From the NCBI GenBank assembly GCA_003993805.1, contig RSEF01000003.1:43559195-43623194 (forward strand): DNA of 64,000 nt, read 5' to 3'. Below, piece by piece: positions 37,741 to 50,100 of the stretch. The first letter of the stretch is position 1. Each line of letters starts with the position of its first letter. The position numbers and the translations under genes were made by a program. The notes under the pieces are model-generated. The model did no database searches and was not told the DNA's origin. It saw nothing but the letters and a program-made list of their open reading frames with translations. The DNA comes from Himantopus leucocephalus (lineage: Eukaryota > Chordata > Aves > Charadriiformes > Recurvirostridae).

Positions 37741-40581
37741 GACTGCTGTGTTGGGAAAGCATGCTGTGAAGAAAAGCCTTTCCAGCCAGACAAGTGTTTA
37801 TGCACAACTTAATGCTGAAGCGAGAATTTGGGACAGCTTGAAGTGCTGAAGAATATCACATTTCTGCTGCAGACAGACAGATTTGCCCACAAGCAAAATT
37901 CACTCAGAGACATATACAAAGTCAATTTGCTTTTCCCTCTGATAACGTGTTCCCCCCCCCATATAAAAGGAATCTCTGGCTGGTGTAAATCTGCCTTTGA
38001 ATGAAACTCATGCCTCTAAACTCCTTCGGAGCCTTTTGAAAATCTTACTTAAAAAGTCCTGGTTTCCACCAAGATAACAGTTGTCTTATTTAGAAAATGG
38101 CAATAGTCTCAGCATCTGTCCAAATCTGCAGTCTCTATGGAGAGCTAATGAATAAATGCAAGTATTCTGCTTTGTTGGTCTTTTTAATTTAGTATTTTCT
38201 ACAGAGGCTTAAAAAGTATCATCTACTATAACACGGAATCTTGAGATGAACAGAATAGAATAATATGAAATCAAACATTTCTGAGCTTAACTTAAAGCCA
38301 TTTATTGGATTTCTATTTCTAGGCTTCAATTAGAGTAACATAATTTGTAAAAAGCTGAACAGGTAATCAAATTGCAATCAGCAAATCTTCTTAAAAAAAA
38401 GAGACAGAGAGAGAAAAGATTTAAACAACAAGCTTTACAGAGAGGAGAATAAAAGTAAATTCACTTCTACAGCCCCATGGGAAAATCTAGATGTAATCAA
38501 TTCAGGGTAAAATTTAATTAAAAGACAGAGGAAGGGGATGTGGGACAAAATTCAGGTATATAGGAAATCTTTGAGAAATACTCCTGTGAGAACAGAGTAA
38601 GATCGTTGTTATTCTGCTCATACAGTTGAATCATATCGGTAAGCAACCCGTATACATGCATCATCTGACTTACAGGGGGGAAAAAATAGCCTCATTTTCT
38701 CCCCCTCCCCAAGTAACTCCCAGCTTAGAGGGGTTAAAAGACCATAACAACTGCTTGATAGCATTCCAAATATTTCTGTGCCTATCCCCAAAATGGCAAC
38801 TGGTTTATCAGTTCTGCTTTATCTAAATCTTAACTCCTGGCTGGCCTGCCACATAATTTTGGCTGAAAATGACCTAGAAATTAAGCATAATAATAATTAC
38901 AAAAGGGAGGGAGAAAGAGAAGGGACAATCAGGGTTTTCTTTAACTAAAACCCAGTATTGAGCTCCCTGAGAAAGAAAAACTATTCAGTAAGGCACATAA
39001 TTCATTATTAAAGACAAACTTGTAACTCATAAGGAACATTACGTTAATGTACACTACAAATAACAAGTTATGTAAAACTGCATCAACTATTATATACTTA
39101 TTATAATCAAAAGATTATATGGCTCCTTTAGAAAACACTCAGGAAATGCTAGCCATTGAAAGATGGTGTGAGGAAAAGACATGAAACATAACAGAAATGG
39201 AGAAGAGTCTGATGTAGCTCAGAAAGCGTTACACTTGATTTGAAAAGCACGAAAAAATCAAGCCTAAAATGCCAAGAGATAAATTAACTAAATCCTTCAT
39301 TGTAAAGTGCAGATTATATACTGCATTTCATTTATTGAATTTTTTTCTGGCAGGACGCTGCAGTGTATGACGGGCCAGATCCTCAACCAGTGACAGTTGT
39401 TACCAACCCACGACTCAGCTCAGGTACCAGCACTGCCCACGGGAATGCTGAGAGTGGACCAAACAACAACACGCAAACATCTCAACACCAAGGGCATGCA
39501 AACAGAAACAAAAGCCACCTCGCAGGTGGGCCAGATACCTCCAGACATCTGGAAACAGCACACAGCACCTTCGCAGCCATGCTACATGTCCAGACGAAGG
39601 CCAAGCAAAAAAAATTTAGTGTTTCAAACTTCCACCTGAGCAGTGAACATTGTGTCAGGATAGTTAACATGCATTTTGGCACTCGTAGTAGCAAGAATAT
39701 GCAGGAAGATTTTCACAAGGCTGGTCAGCTCTGCTAACTGTGTGAGGCCACTCATGGTGTGCTGCTCTCCGGGGACTCGTCCAGAGCAGAAACAAGTACA
39801 GGCAGTGGTCCCAGGCCACTCCACGGTGGACTTTTGTGGTGACTGTCCAAAATAGGACTGTGATATATAGCTGTGATAGCTCCTATCCATCACTACCCCT
39901 CCCTGCGGGCTACCTACTCCTCAGCGTATGACTTCCTTGCTCCTTCCCTGGTATACCTGTGCCTTTACAGAGCCCTCCAGGTCATGCTGCAGCATGCACC
40001 TGCAGAAGAAGGGAATTTGTGGGTGAGAACTACCCCCATCCACATCAGACCTATTTTCCAGATAAATATAGGGTTGTCTAAAGAGTAACCACCAAGATTT
40101 TCATATAAACTACAAACCAAAACAAAAACCCAACCCTAATTTCAAAACAGCTTTACTGCTGTACACCTGTGACTCCTGCACACGTACTGGACTTCTACAC
40201 CTGTATGTGTAAAACTGGCCTGTGCCCTCATTGTACACAGCCAGGGAGCTCAGTGATGGCCTGCAGGGAAACCTTGAGGCTAGGCAGTGACAAAAACGCT
40301 GTCAGGAGGAGGAAGTAAAAGTGAAAACCAAGGAGAAATATATCTCCCTAAACTCTGAGTAAGTTTCATGCTGTCCTCGTAACACCAGGAGGTAAAACAT
40401 TTCAGGCAGAAATGTAGTTGTCTAAGTTGACAGCATTCCTTCAAAACCCTGTGTTATGATGATAATGAAGAGTCTCCTGTTTGTGCTTCCTTGGGAGGGG
40501 TTTCCAACTTTCGAAAGGAAAATGAGAGAATTTGCAGAAGAGAGATTAAAAAGTCTCTCATTGATAGATGCAAGCAAGACG
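37741..40581. other. Non-coding DNA with one acceptor-adjacent open segment
   Basis: AT-rich overall, especially 38080-39350. The most coding-like stretch begins after an acceptor-type sequence (TTTTTTTCTGGCAG, ending at 39353) and stays open to the stop at 39735-39737. The conceptual peptide is polar and matches no family I know, so I leave it uncalled (see findings). Confidence 0.45.
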
Positions 40582-40612
40582 TTGTTCTGTTCTGTTCTGT
40601 TCTGTTCTGTTC
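40582..40612 (+). repeat. (TTCTG)n microsatellite
   Basis: Five full TTCTG units (40585-40609) with partial units on both sides. It is a simple pentanucleotide repeat, probably variable in length between individuals. Confidence 0.95.
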
Positions 40613-43600
40613 AGGCCTTTATAAAATGTTCATTGCCTATCAACTGTGGTATTAATTATTGACAGGGGAAAACCAGCAGGCAGCGCTGCACTCGGTTTGA
40701 TTGAGGGTGGGGAAATGTGCTGGCTTGTACCAACAAATACAGAAGGTGCCCAATCCACAGGAAGCTGTCCTAAATGCAAAATCATTTTTAAAGGGAAACT
40801 TCCATGCGAAAGGATGACACACGTAACAATAAATCCTGTTTCTCTCTCAGTCCCACTTTCTCTGACTAAATGAGTATACTAAAGGGCTTTTACTTCAACT
40901 GAAGTGGTGTATCACATTAACATGCTTTCTTAAACTTGTATTCTAACTGCTAGGAAAACAAAAGTGAAAAACAAGTTAAAAGCACTCAAAACCAAATGAA
41001 CAGCAAAAACCCTAACAGCCAAAAAGGGTTCTAATACAACAAAGTACAAGAAATACATATATAAAGTAGATGTATACAATATTTGCTGGAAGTTAGCTGG
41101 AATTATGGATGTGCTGGAAGAGCCACAGTCAGATTTTGCTTAATACCAGATTACGGTTCAGTGTGTCAGGAGTTAAACTGTGTGTCACAGAAACCTCCTA
41201 GGATTTTAGGCCTAAATGGAAAAAACTCATGACACCGGCTATTTGTAAGACATTTTGCCAGCATGGCAAAAAGTTCCGCTGAATAAAAAGTCGAGGTGTA
41301 TGCTGTGTGTGTGCTGGATAAGCAGTGCGTATTGCCCAAACCAAGATGCATTTTGAAAGTTCACTCCCAAAGACAACACTGGGGGTGGTGTTTCTTCCAA
41401 CCTAAAAAATCCTTCTATTGATTTTCCTCCCTTTAAAGAAATCACATGCCTACCACATTTCAAAGGAAACCGTCCATCCTGCAAAAGCTCTTGTTTTTCT
41501 GCTGTTGCTTTTCCCTGGGTCTCGGTAGGGGTGCAGCTACACAGTTGAAATGTGTATACAGCGGGCTAGCACTGCTCACCCAGTGTATAGTCAAAATCCC
41601 TGCAGGCAGGCAGGCTGGCCTTACTGCTAACAGCACTCACAGAATAAGAGATTCAGAAGTGCTAATGAAAGCCCTGCTGAAGAAACTGAAGAATTTTTCA
41701 GACACTATAAGCAAGCAATCTGTAATCAGGTATATAATTACACATCATGGTTGACACACGAAGTCCAACCTAAACTTCTGGCTTTCCTCTCCTTCTCTTC
41801 ACACTAAAATCTTCTTTTTTTCCCTTTCTCTCTTTTCTTCTTCTTCTACATAAACTGTGCTCTTGGCCCTTTGAGTAGATTTACAAGATCTACTCCTGAC
41901 CTAGTTTTCTATTGTTACTCCTGCAGCTCTCATCAAGAAACTTGGCAGAACCAAAAGGCTTAGTAGCAAGGCAGTGAAGTCCTCTAATGAGGTACATCAG
42001 TGAGCAAACTTTCCCCAGCCTCACCCTGCCCTTGTTTCAGTTTCTTTGTCATTCAGGTCAGGAGCAAGCTCTCAAAGGAAGAAGCCTGATCTCCTTCATG
42101 GAGCAAAGACTCCGGAACCAAGCTCTTCAATTTAACCAGAATAGCAGCCCGTGGAGGACCCTAGGAGCAAGCAAGGACATTTTGAACTTCTAGGGAAGAA
42201 TCCAAACTCACTTGTCCTACTTGGAGACTTAGAGCTTTGAGCAGAAACATCTGATTTGGCGTACCCTCTTGGAAGCTGATAACATGACAAAAGCTAACAA
42301 TAAATGCAAAGATACACACACAGTCAAGGACAAGAAAAAAGGGCAATGTGGTTAACTTGGATATCACACTTGCCCAAAGAAGTAACAAAGAAAGCAACAG
42401 TGAAAATAAATAGTTTTGGGTTTCCTTCTGCTCGTTCACGTTTTGCATCTGACAGAACTTTGTTGCCTTTCACTCTTTCATCTCTCAGCTGTTCTCCATT
42501 CCTGCAAGACAACACGTGTGCATACAGCTCCCCCAGGGCTCTGACAGGCCTGTACACCAGCACAGAGAGGCACCCCATCAGCCAGCAGGCAGGATTTGCA
42601 GTGTGATTAATGTGTTTCACCCTTGCTGAAAAGGTCCTTTACAAAGCTCCACCAACCTCTACCGTTCCTAAGTAATAAAGGGAAAAAAACCTTAAGAAAC
42701 TGAAAGGAATTTTAACAAGAGAAGTCAGTGCCTGCGCTTTTTTTTACAGGGTGTTATACTAGAAATGGAAATCTTCTGCAACTTAAAAAGCAGCTAGACA
42801 TGGAGCATAACCAACACCAACACTTCTCACACTGGGGAAGCTTCAGTTCCAGATCTGGACCTTTACATTATCTCTAGCCTTCACACATCCCGTTACAGCA
42901 TCAGGGCTCCAGAAGGTGCAACCACTGGCACAATATAAAGGAAAGTTTTTGGTTGTCTGGGCAAAGTTGATGTTTTCAGTTTCCCTAGTATTCTTGACGG
43001 GTTACAACTTTAAGTACTGTTCAAGAAAAGAAGCCCTTTATTATGTACTGTACAGCACAGTTTATTTTCTTCAAGCAAGCATGGAATATGTGAAAGTGGC
43101 CAGAATTACTGCTGTAGAAGCTAAAGTACATTTTTTTCCACAGTATGAGTACAGTCACTGACATCATGAGCTGCACTTGGTCCCTAAATTATACTAATAT
43201 GTATCTCAACCCCGGGAGTACCTCTCAGTGACCTCTTTGGCCAGAAGGGTCTATTATGATAATTTAGCTTGGTCTCCTGAACTGTGCTGGCAATGTCCAT
43301 TCCTTTAGTAGCTCCCTTCAAGAATACCAGCAGAGGAACCAATTAATTTTGTTTGTGATGGCAGCAGTCGTTTGCAGAATGCCACCTCTCGCCTACTGAC
43401 AACTTCAGAATGGCAGCTCCCCTTCTCTGGGGCTAAGAACAGCCTTTGGGTAACAGCGATGGAGTGACAGGGCCACACACAAACCCATGAACAACAGCTG
43501 AAACTCTCTGTACATAGTTACTGGTTCCCTGTGTGATCCAATATGTCAGTGACAGAAAATCACAATCAGCGTTGTCTTCTCTTAGCTGGCTTTAAGTACC

Positions 43601-44695
43601 TGCAAACTGTGATTTCCTATTCTGGAAAAAAACATGTATTCACGGATCTGTTAAGCTGATAGCCTCACTTATTTAAGCTAATCTTGTCTCCTTTTTGCCT
43701 GTGTGATTTCAGAGGAGTTTCCAACACACTTCACCACATCTATGCAAATATCTTGCCACGAATTATATTGACGATATATCTTCCAGCTTGCAGATCAGAT
43801 GGGATCACAGCACATTGTTTAAAGATCTGCCTTTTATACAATCAGAGGCTGTGCCAAGCAGCAGTACATTACAAAGCACAGCCTTTGTTTATAAAAGAAA
43901 AAAATAACACCCCACTGAAGATCTTCTTGTTGTGTACATGGAAAATTATCGGAGTAAAATTAGACCAGTATAGTTTAATAATTAATGTTATACTCCCAGG
44001 GCTGACATTTTTCTTGAATGAGACTCTTTTTCCTGACCCCCTTCATCTTTTTTCACAGGGATTTAAGATAGAGTATTATGCTTCCTGTTGGGTGAGTTAA
44101 GGGTGTAAACATGGTCACTGAGAGCCGCAAGGTTCATCAGTGCGCTTCGATGTATCAGCATCCATCAGCTGTCTGCGCTTGTTCACATGCTCAGGGTTGA
44201 GCTAATCACCAGATTGGGAACAGGGAAGCAATCCTCTTCCAGATTAGCTCATCAGAGACTGCTGGTTTTTGTTTGTCTTCCTCTGCAGCATAGCGCGTGG
44301 TCTGGAAGCATCTGCAAATGTCACCCAGCAAATCTCCTGCTAGCTGGGAGGACATAGAAATGCCCTTGATCTCTCTTGTTCTCCTCCTGCGGAACAATTA
44401 TTGTGGCACTTGGTCTTCTAGCACAGACCTGGAGGCTGTTGTGAGAAGCCTGGAAATGTACAGCATGCCGGGGTGAGATGACCCACAGCGCACAGGACTG
44501 CATCTGCAGCATGCCCTTCTGCAGTTTGAGAGGCACTGACTGGATGACTCAGGTGGTGCCCTTCAGTCCTCTATCTTCACTTGTGTGGCTGATCCCTTGC
44601 TGTGGAATGACTGCCATGGAGGGAGCTCTGTGCAGGTATTGTGGATGCAATTTACCTACATATCTTTAGATGTACGTGACTACCCCTGAGCTGTT
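40613..44695. other. Non-coding DNA, no recognisable gene
   Basis: Includes a pyrimidine-rich tract at 41775-41850 (TCTTTTCTTCTTCTTCT type). Open segments of up to 138 codons (43684-44100) carry no recognisable motif. No transposon or RNA gene was seen. Confidence 0.5.
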
Positions 44696-44795
44696 NNNNN
44701 NNNNNNNNNNNNNNNNNNNNNNNNNNNNNNNNNNNNNNNNNNNNNNNNNNNNNNNNNNNNNNNNNNNNNNNNNNNNNNNNNNNNNNNNNNNNNNN
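44696..44795. other. Assembly gap, 100 N
   Basis: Exactly 100 undetermined bases, the conventional placeholder for a gap of unknown length. The left flank ends GAGCTGTT and the right flank starts with a short T-run before CTCTGG. True missing length and content cannot be inferred. Any translation crossing it is meaningless. Confidence 0.99.
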
Positions 44796-46893
44796 TTTTT
44801 TCTCTGGTTTGTCTCTTGAAATGAAATTTCTGCGACTGTGTTTCCAGTAAGATGTGCCTGCAGGACCATCCAAACCTTCTATTCCTGTCTATTTATCGAG
44901 TACCAAACCTTAACAAATCTGAATGATGTGTGACCAGCTAATACACGTCCAAAATACACTTCTTTTTCCTTTCTTGCTGTATTTTTGCTGTGCTATGTGC
45001 TATTGCTTAGTCGGGACTTACAGACAGCCCAGAGACCACAGGTTCATGTAAAATCATGCTATATGTTTACTCAAGATAAAATGCTGAGAGGAGAAAAAAA
45101 AAAGAATGAAAAAGATGTTTTCAGAATAGAATAATCTCATGGCTAACTGTTATATTGTTACCAAACTCCCTGAGTGTAATGATTTGCCTGCCTGGAGCAG
45201 AAATATTTCTATTTATAGTTAACAGAGTGGTAAATCATTAGTCCAGTTACCGGTACATTCTTCCACAAATATGAGAAGGCTTTTTGAAAAATCATCACCC
45301 GCTACTGCAAGACTAGATGAGACTTGTCTAAAAGACTGTTGATGTTGCATTTGATGAAGCAGATGGGTCACTGCTGAGCACACACTATTACCTTGCCAGA
45401 GGCTAGGTCTATTGTCAGAGCAACACTTCTGGCATCCATTGGCCCAAACAGCAAACCATCAGCAGCGGAAATTGAGACTGGAGATCCCATCAAAAGGAGA
45501 TGGCAAAGAGCTCACTGCGTAAGGTTATATTAAGGCCCCTTCCTTTATGGAGCAAAAATTTTATATATATTTTCATTCATTATGTTTCAAACTTCACTCT
45601 TCACAACATAAAACCATTACCAGCTGAGTCACATGTTCACTGTCTCAGGACTTAGCGTGGGGAAGAGGACGAGACACTGCAACCTCTGAGTGCCCTGCCA
45701 CAGGAACAGGGCAGGCTTGCATTTTTCAGAACTTTTTCTTCTTGATTATATCCTCTGCAAAATTAAAATAAGCAATTTAAAGGCAAATTTGAATTAGCAT
45801 ATTGAGGACAGTTTATTATTTATGAGATGGAAATCAGGATCTTGGATGACTGAACTCATTAAAGACCATTTGGAATAGTTCCCATCTATTTCTTCCACGG
45901 TACCCACACAACAAATAATTCACACAGTAATTAATGCCACGTCTTCCCAAACAATACATGCTTCCGACAGGAACTGTTCAAATAGGAAATGCATGAAACT
46001 GCACTGAAATAGCAATAAGCTTAAAATACATACCAGTAAACCCAGGAAACTTTGTGTTAGGGCAATCACAGCTGCTTCAGTTGAACTTACTGGGCCAAAG
46101 ACATCCCTGAATTAGCTCAGAGAAGGTCAGTGGAGTTAGACAAGGCGGGAGTTTGGCCAACCAGGCCTCTGTGCTGGCACAGCTCTTGTCTGACCTCGTG
46201 TCAGGGGTTTACAACAGACAGTGCTCTGTCTTTCTGCCCATGATGACTACACAATGTAGCACAAGCCTATTTTCCTCCCTAGCTGTAGCCCACAGGGCTA
46301 TTTGCAGAGCAGTGAATCAAATACTTATCCGGCATTGCAAGTACCTGTGAAAAGTTCCTACAGGCATAGCTATGCTCTGCAATGCAGCGCAGCCCTGGGA
46401 TCCCCCGGACAGGGCCAGCCGAGGAACCTGCAGCAGGACAGCTGTGTCAGCACAGCGCCATGCCTGGACTGGCCCTCTCAAGAGCTGGGGAGATAATTAG
46501 CTCAGGCAGGCTGCGACATTTTCAGCACCTAAGAGCCCTGCATGGCAACATGGCAAACTACACAGATGCACAGCCCTCTCAGAGCATCTCCCCTTGTGCT
46601 GCAGTGCTTGCTCCTGAAATGCATGAAGGAGATGGTCAGGTCTTGCAATAAGGAATTGCTCGCTTCCATCAGCTCTTCACTGCTTGTGAAGGGCTGGAGG
46701 CCTCACCACCAGGCTGTGGTACTGAATTTCAGAAGCAAGCAAAACAATCCCGATGACAGCCACTTGTCATCGCTCCCCAGGGCTGGGGCCTGAGGGACTG
46801 GCAGGGATTGCTGTGTGCTCTGTGAATCCCAGCGATTTATTCCCTTCTAGGGGGTACTTATCCACTCAGCATCTCTGTGAAACACTGGTCATA
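44796..46893. other. Non-coding DNA, no recognisable gene
   Basis: AT-rich to about 46050, then GC-richer with overlapping short openings (46153-46793) in all + frames. No family was recognised. Confidence 0.5.
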
Positions 46894-47129
46894 TCTTAGG
46901 AGAGGAACTCAGGCACAGAGAAATCAGATCTTCCCAAGGAAACATACAGCAAAACAGAGTTGAAGGTGGATCTCCAGATTCCCACATTTATCATCCTAAA
47001 ACACAGTTTANGTCTTAGGAGAGGAAGTCAGGCACAGAGAAATTAGATCTTCCCAAGGAAACATACGGCAAAACAGAGTTGAAGCTGGATCTCCAGATTC
47101 CCACATTTATCATCCTAAAACACAGTTTA
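46894..47129 (+). repeat. 117 bp direct duplication around a single N; probable assembly artefact
   Basis: Copies 46894-47010 and 47013-47129 have equal length and differ at about four bases (GGAACTCAGG/GGAAGTCAGG, AAATCAG/AAATTAG, ATACAGC/ATACGGC, GAAGGTGG/GAAGCTGG). They flank the N at 47011. The pattern is the same as at 25470 and 30730. Confidence 0.9.
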
Positions 47130-50100
47130 TTCTTTCCTTCTAATCAATAAACCAATGTAACAGGCCATGATTTTGCCCTGTCCATACATTTAAGTCTCAC
47201 ATCACAGCCACTACCATGTTAAGTAAGAGTCAGTGACTTACAGACAGTAGCAGGACACCAGTGGGAAGTTTTCCATACTTGCCAGCTGGCAGAGTAAGAG
47301 TAAGGACAGAAGCTTGAAGGGATGAAGCGTGCCAGAGGGGCATCGCTGTTGAGATCTCTGGAACAAAGCTGTTAGACAAGAAAAGGACCTCACATTTAGA
47401 GTGGAAATCCCGCTGCCAGGCAAGCCAGGGACAAATGTTCATTAGAGAGCCATCTCTCTCACAGCCCACCTTACTGAACCATGGGATTGCCACCATGTCT
47501 CCTTGGCAAACAAGAAGGGACATGAAAAATACAGGGCTAATCGTTTCCTCTTTTTGCAGCTTCCACAAGCATCTTCATACCTCCTGTTCACTAAGTGGGA
47601 TGGAATATCTCTGCCCCCATACTACCAGGCACGGGCACTTGGGTATCACTGAGCCTCATGCACAGCCAGTGGGGAGGATCTGGCCCAGCTCTGCAGCTCT
47701 GCCTAACCACATCCCTGCCTTGTTTTGTTTTGCTGTCTCTAAAGGAGAGCTCTCAAAGCAGTCAAATTGATTTTAATTTGTTTTTAAAAGGAAAAAGAGA
47801 AACAGCTTAGAGGTTGAAAATGTGCAGTAAACAAAACAGCTGCACTGTAAACCTCTGAAAAAACATACTTTACAATGGTAATTATGACAAATTAAACAAT
47901 GAGTGTCATCAGTGTGGTAGTACAATGCACACAATACTAACTGTTTCCTACTCAAATATTTGCAGACATCTCCAATTTTTTATTTTAATGAAATCTCATC
48001 TAACTACTGAATTGACTTTAAGAACCATCCTGAGGCTCACAAGAGCTTTTGCTGTCAGAAGCTCTGTCAGATATTTGAACTGCAATTTGCCCCCAATGGT
48101 TCCCAGCTTGAGCTAGAGAAATGCTGTAAATGTAGCTTTTTAGGAGGTGGTGAGTCTGAAAAATCACTGCCTACAGAGAGAACGCTAAACCCTGAGAGGG
48201 GCTGAACTGCTCTACAGTTACAACAGGAATTGTAAGGACCCGCACACCTTGAAGAAAACTTTTGGTGCAGATTTTCTCTGCTTCTCAAACATACGCACGC
48301 AACTGTGCTGCTGTGCGATTAAGCTGTCCTCTTCGGATGGCTAAGCACCTGGAATCCTTTCGTCATGCAGTACATATGTGCATGACAAGTATGGGCCGCA
48401 ACCATGAAGCCAAAGAAAATAAGTTGATCCTTTTGAGAACTCTCTGAGAGCTTTCCAGCTATTGGATGGGGAGTAACACAATTTAAACAATGATACATTA
48501 ATTAACAACAGTATTGCGAACCCATGGGGTTTCCATTAATACCAAATGAGTTCATGATGGTTTATATCAAATAAAAGGACAGACTGATGGCAAAGCCTCT
48601 ATATACTAATAACACCCAGTTATTTAAGGAAATTGCCTTTGCATGTTACTGGGCATTATGCAAAGAATATTCAATGGGGTGAATCCTGAGGTTGACCCTT
48701 CACTATTGTTTTGTTTTAAGCAAAAATGTCTATTGGCTTTAATAAGAACTTTTTTTAAATAAAGGAAATCACCTCAGATGTGACCCTTATGGATATGTCT
48801 TATTGTCATGTTCAATATAGTTGTCTAAGCTCCTGTATTTGTGACATCCTGCTTCCTGTTGGGTCTCACAGTGTCATTCGCTCTCAAGTATTTGCCATAT
48901 TTTCCCATGTTTCCTTTAAGTGTCTGCTTGGACTGAGTTTCCTCAGACCCAAGAAAGATGATGAGGACTGCTCAGTACAGAAGGAGACGCTGTGTTTTGT
49001 CGCAGTCCCATTAATCCTTGAAATTTGGAGTCAGAAGGCAAGCTGGCATGAGTTGTATTTCCAAGCTGGCTGTGAAAGCCACAGATTCACACGTATCTTG
49101 AAGGCCAACCATTTCTCCCCCCCACCCCCCGCCTCGAGGTAATGAGAAAACAAGCCTGTGCGCCATCCCTGCTGACTTTGCAGAAGTAACTCTGCCATAA
49201 GCCTTAACTCTCACCACTCTGAGACAGTAAAATACTAAGGACATCAATGAAATCATTAAAAAGACGGGGAACAGACTGGTGTTTGCCAAATGGAAAAGGG
49301 CCACACGACTTGGCAAAGAATGTTTATTTTAACACTCCCAAAGCCTGCTAAAGATAGTACAGAATGAAAATAAACATTAGAGCTATCATACTGAAGTAAC
49401 AGGAGTTAACAAGCATCGTTAGGGTAGCTAACACAAGGGAGGTATTTTGGACCTGTATGTCTGAATAGGTTCTGTACCAGCTGTTCTGTCCACCCAACTG
49501 ATGGGGCACTTTGTGGACAGGAGGGTACACCCTGAGAAGTAGGGAGAAACCATGGTATCTTTCATTTTGATGGATATCAAAATGCCTGTGCCAATAATAC
49601 CATTGCAAGTGTTCCTAGGCTGCTCCGTACATCACTAGATCTAGGTCAGCACGAAATTAAGGATCATGAAGTAGAATTTGGACACAGGAAACAGCAAAGC
49701 TCCCTGCAAAACTCTGCACAATATACAAAAACATATGCAAACAGTAATTTCTGAATAGATTTAACATTCTCATTTTACCTTATTCCTTTTCAAAACCTTT
49801 CCTAGATTATTCAAGAGAGAAACCTAAATATATTGCAAAAAACTCAAATGCTTTGCTCATGTATTTTATAATTTTTCACTTCTTCTGAACCAAATAAGAG
49901 AGTTCATGAAAACTGAGAGTTGTTGAAGGCTGACATCCTTATTCCTGAATTTCTTCCTGTTTATTGCCCTTTTGTAAGCAGCTGACTCAACAGACAACTG
50001 AGAAAAGACTAAATAAGTCTTCTCTGGGTGGCATTTTAAGCTGGAGTATTTTAGGAACTGCTATTATGTTGCAGCTGAATATTCCAGCAGACTGTCTGAC

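Noticed and set aside
44652..44873. Open frames crossing the N gap
   Set aside because: They are open only because N cannot be read as a stop, so they have no evidential value.
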